DNA of 7,034 nt. Origin: Dehalococcoidia bacterium (lineage in GTDB: Bacteria; Chloroflexota; Dehalococcoidia; SZUA-161). The notes beneath the pieces are model-generated. The model did not search any database, was not told the DNA's origin, and saw nothing but the letters and a program-made list of their open reading frames with translations. The DNA is taken from NCBI GenBank assembly GCA_030619685.1, contig JAUXAX010000082.1, positions 1 to 7,034 on the forward strand. Direction: 5' to 3'. Below are positions 5,046 through 7,034 of this stretch, piece after piece. A program made the translations under genes and the position numbers. The number at the start of each line of letters is the position of its first letter. The first letter of the stretch is position 1.

Positions 5046-7034
5046 TCAGCGTCCGCAGCATTTCTTGTACTTTTTGCCGCTGCCGCAGGGGCAGGGTTCG
5101 TTTCGCCCCGTCCTTGCCGCCACCGGAGCCCTCTCGCGCTCTCGCGGCCTCTCTTGCTTGACGATGCCTACGTGGTAGATGGTATGCACGATGTCATGAC
5201 GGACGCCGTCCATGAGGTTCTGGAACGTCTCATGCCCCCCCGTCTTATAGGCGACAAGAGGGTCTCTTTGCGCCAGGGCCTGGAGCCCGATCCCCTGCCG
5301 CATATTCTCCATGGAGGTGAGATGCTCCACCCAGCGCCTATCGATGGCGCGCAGCATCACCAACCTCTCCAGAACCCTCATATTCTGTGCCTCCAGCTCC
5401 TGCTCTCGCTGGTTGTAGCGGGAATCAGCATGCTCCAGAAGCTTCTGCTCAATCTCCTTGCGGCTCATCTGAGAAAGGGCGTCCTTGTTGAGTTGTGAAG
5501 GTAAGGGGAAGACAGCGTTTGTGCCAGCGACCAGGCCATCCAGGTCCCAGTTATCGCCGTGCTCATCGCCTAGATGCGCATAAACGAGACTACTGACCAT
5601 CTCGCTGATCATGTCCTGGATATTGGCCTTGAGGTCTGCGCCGCTCAGGATCTTCTCTCTTTCGGCGTAGATTACCTCGCGGTGCTTGTTCACCACATCG
5701 TCGTAATCAACAAGGTGCTTGCGGATGTCAAAATGGTAGCCCTCGATCTTTGTCTGGGCACCCTCGATAGCCTTGTTAATCCAGGAGTGCTCGACAGGGG
5801 TATCCTCATCCAAGTGAGCCCACTGCATGACACCTTTGAGCCTTTCGCCACCAAAGCGGCGCACCACATCGTCCTCCAGCGATACATAGAAGCGGGAGCT
5901 GCCAGGGTCGCCCTGGCGTCCGGAACGCCCCCGGAGCTGGTTGTCGATGCGCCTCGCCTCATGGCGCTCGGTGCCGATGACATGAAGGCCACCCTTCTCA
6001 GCGATCCCGGGACCGAGCATGATATCCACGCCACGCCCAGCCATGTTGGTGGCCACGGTCACCGCCCCCGGCTGGCCTGCCTTAGCGATGATAGCTGCTT
6101 CCTTTTCATGGTGCTTGGCATTCAGCACCTCATGAGGAATGCCCTTCTTGGCTAGCAGTTCGCTCAGATGCTCCGATTTCTCGATGGAGACGGTGCCAAT
6201 GAGCACTGGTCGTTCCTCAGCGTGCAGCGCTTCGATCTCCCCAGCCACAGCGCGGAACTTTGCCTCTTCATTCTGGTAGATGTGATCGGGATTATCGGTG
6301 CGGACCATGGGCATATTGGTGGGGATCACCAACACCTCAAGCTTATATATCTTGTGGAACTCCTCAGCCTCGGTGACCGCAGTGCCTGTCATCCCGGCGA
6401 GCTTTTCATAGAGGCGGAAATAGTTCTGGAAGGTGATAGTGGCCATGGTTATGTTCTCCCGCTGAACCTGAACCCCCTCTTTGGCCTCGATAGCCTGATG
6501 CAGCCCCTCGGAGTATCTGCGACCGGGCATCATCCGCCCGGTGAACTCATCAACGATGATCACCTGCCCATCCTTGACCACATAATCGCGGTCCCTCCTG
6601 AAGAGGACGTGTGCCTTTAGGGCGCTTTCCAGATAGTGGGTGAGCATGTAATTGGAGGGGTCATAGAGACTGGGTGCCTTGAGCAGCCCATCTTTCTTGA
6701 GCATATTCTCCATCTTGGAGATGCCCTCATCAGTGAGGGTTACCGCCCTAGTTCTCTCTTCCACCTCATAGTCCCCATCGCGGCGAAGGCGGGGCATCAA
6801 TTTGGCGAAGGTGTGATATTTCTGCGCCGCTTCCATCGCCGGCCCGCTGATGATCAGTGGCGTCCGCGCTTCATCAATAAGAATGTAGTCCACCTCGTCA
6901 ACGATGGCATAGTGCAGCGGGCGCTGGACACAGCGAGAGAGAGCGACCACCATGTTACCTCGGAGGTAGTCAAAGCCAAACTCGTTATTGGTGCCATAGG
7001 TGACATCGGCCTCATAGGCTTCACGGCGGGTTAC
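5046..7034 (-). CDS. secA: Protein translocase ATPase SecA, N-terminus outside the window
   Basis: SecA is the motor ATPase that drives unfolded preproteins through the SecYEG channel in the cytoplasmic membrane. The frame is open from the window edge, giving 662 visible residues; a methionine at 6953 is internal, because SecA homology (DVTYGTNNEFGFDYL, residues 10-24) continues upstream of it. Typical bacterial SecA is about 830-900 residues, so roughly the first 200, with the Walker A site, are missing. Visible motifs, numbered from the edge, are the Walker B DEVD (46-49), ILIDEARTPLIISGP (51-65), ITFQNYFRLYEKLAGMTGTA (200-219, where nucleotide-binding domain 1 resumes after the preprotein cross-linking domain), TNMAGRGVDIMLG (329-341), and the arginine-finger region NQLRGRSGRQGDPGSSRFY (365-383), followed by the helical scaffold and wing domains. 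The end is a SEC-C zinc motif with Cys648, Cys650, Cys659 and Cys660, which in the family binds zinc and helps contact SecB or ribosomes. One oddity is Gly26 where SecA normally has Asp in LRDNM. Confidence 0.97.
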   Translation of the reverse strand, partial: VTRREAYEADVTYGTNNEFGFDYLRGNMVVALSRCVQRPLHYAIVDEVDYILIDEARTPLIISGPAMEAAQKYHTFAKLMPRLRRDGDYEVEERTRAVTLTDEGISKMENMLKKDGLLKAPSLYDPSNYMLTHYLESALKAHVLFRRDRDYVVKDGQVIIVDEFTGRMMPGRRYSEGLHQAIEAKEGVQVQRENITMATITFQNYFRLYEKLAGMTGTAVTEAEEFHKIYKLEVLVIPTNMPMVRTDNPDHIYQNEEAKFRAVAGEIEALHAEERPVLIGTVSIEKSEHLSELLAKKGIPHEVLNAKHHEKEAAIIAKAGQPGAVTVATNMAGRGVDIMLGPGIAEKGGLHVIGTERHEARRIDNQLRGRSGRQGDPGSSRFYVSLEDDVVRRFGGERLKGVMQWAHLDEDTPVEHSWINKAIEGAQTKIEGYHFDIRKHLVDYDDVVNKHREVIYAEREKILSGADLKANIQDMISEMVSSLVYAHLGDEHGDNWDLDGLVAGTNAVFPLPSQLNKDALSQMSRKEIEQKLLEHADSRYNQREQELEAQNMRVLERLVMLRAIDRRWVEHLTSMENMRQGIGLQALAQRDPLVAYKTGGHETFQNLMDGVRHDIVHTIYHVGIVKQERPRERERAPVAARTGRNEPCPCGSGKKYKKCCGR

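Noticed and set aside
3895..5050. Transposon with target-site duplication around the DGQHR gene
   Set aside because: The bases immediately outside the two 8-base inverted copies do not match each other, and no transposase or integrase is present, so a classical insertion sequence is not supported.
5574..6155. Plus-strand open frame of 193 codons opposite secA
   Set aside because: It lies wholly antisense to well-conserved SecA sequence, has no recognisable domain and is expected from the GC-rich codon pattern of the real gene. The same applies to plus-strand frames at 5016-5498, 6168-6620, 3310-3786, 2620-3009 and 2032-2481.
6951..6953. ATG at 6953 as the start of secA
   Set aside because: The frame continues upstream to the window edge with unmistakable SecA sequence (TYGTNNEFGFDYL), so this methionine is internal and the gene is partial.
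1..7034. CRISPR array, tRNA or rRNA genes
   Set aside because: I saw no regularly spaced repeats, no cloverleaf-like segments and no ribosomal RNA sequence on either strand.

Overview
This 7,034-base window looks like the chromosome of a GC-rich bacterium. Every gene I can support is transcribed from the minus strand, so the biological order runs from base 7034 down to base 1. The proteins (a SecA ending in a zinc-binding SEC-C tail, a PolX with a C-terminal PHP domain, a type III pantothenate kinase and a free-standing 2TM protein) are bacterial. Together with their sequence style they remind me of Chloroflexota, class Dehalococcoidia, probably an uncultured environmental lineage. That assignment is by recognition only and is tentative.

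Layout in transcription order. (1) secA, 7034-5046: the preprotein translocase ATPase, missing its N-terminus beyond the window edge. (2) 5045-3909: an AT-rich patch with one gene, a 363-residue DGQHR-family protein related to DndB and DpdB of DNA-modification systems. An 8-base inverted repeat flanks it, and it begins 30 bases after the secA stop behind a very strong ribosome binding site. (3) 3907-3771: what looks like the broken 3' end of another gene, with one frame change, ending 5 bases before polX. (4) polX, 3765-2026: intact family-X DNA polymerase with PHP nuclease domain. (5) 2000-1942: a 59-base imperfect inverted repeat of intergenic, REP-like type. (6) A 99-residue 2TM membrane protein (1905-1606) and, 28 bases on, an unrecognised soluble 245-residue protein (1577-840), probably co-transcribed. 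(7) A well-formed sigma-70-type promoter (811-783) followed by coaX (696-1), cut by the left window edge about 25 codons before its expected end.

Most of the window is housekeeping: protein export, DNA repair and coenzyme A synthesis. The accessory part is the 1.1-kb patch between secA and polX. Its base composition (about 32-47% GC in lines counted by eye, against about 60% in a counted secA line), its orphan DGQHR gene with a DCQHR variant of the signature, its flanking short inverted repeat and the adjoining gene remnant suggest a horizontally acquired insertion. No partner modification, restriction or defence genes are visible here, so a complete system cannot be claimed from this window. 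There is no gene-free stretch longer than 300 bases; the longest spacing between intact genes is 3766-3923, which holds the gene remnant.
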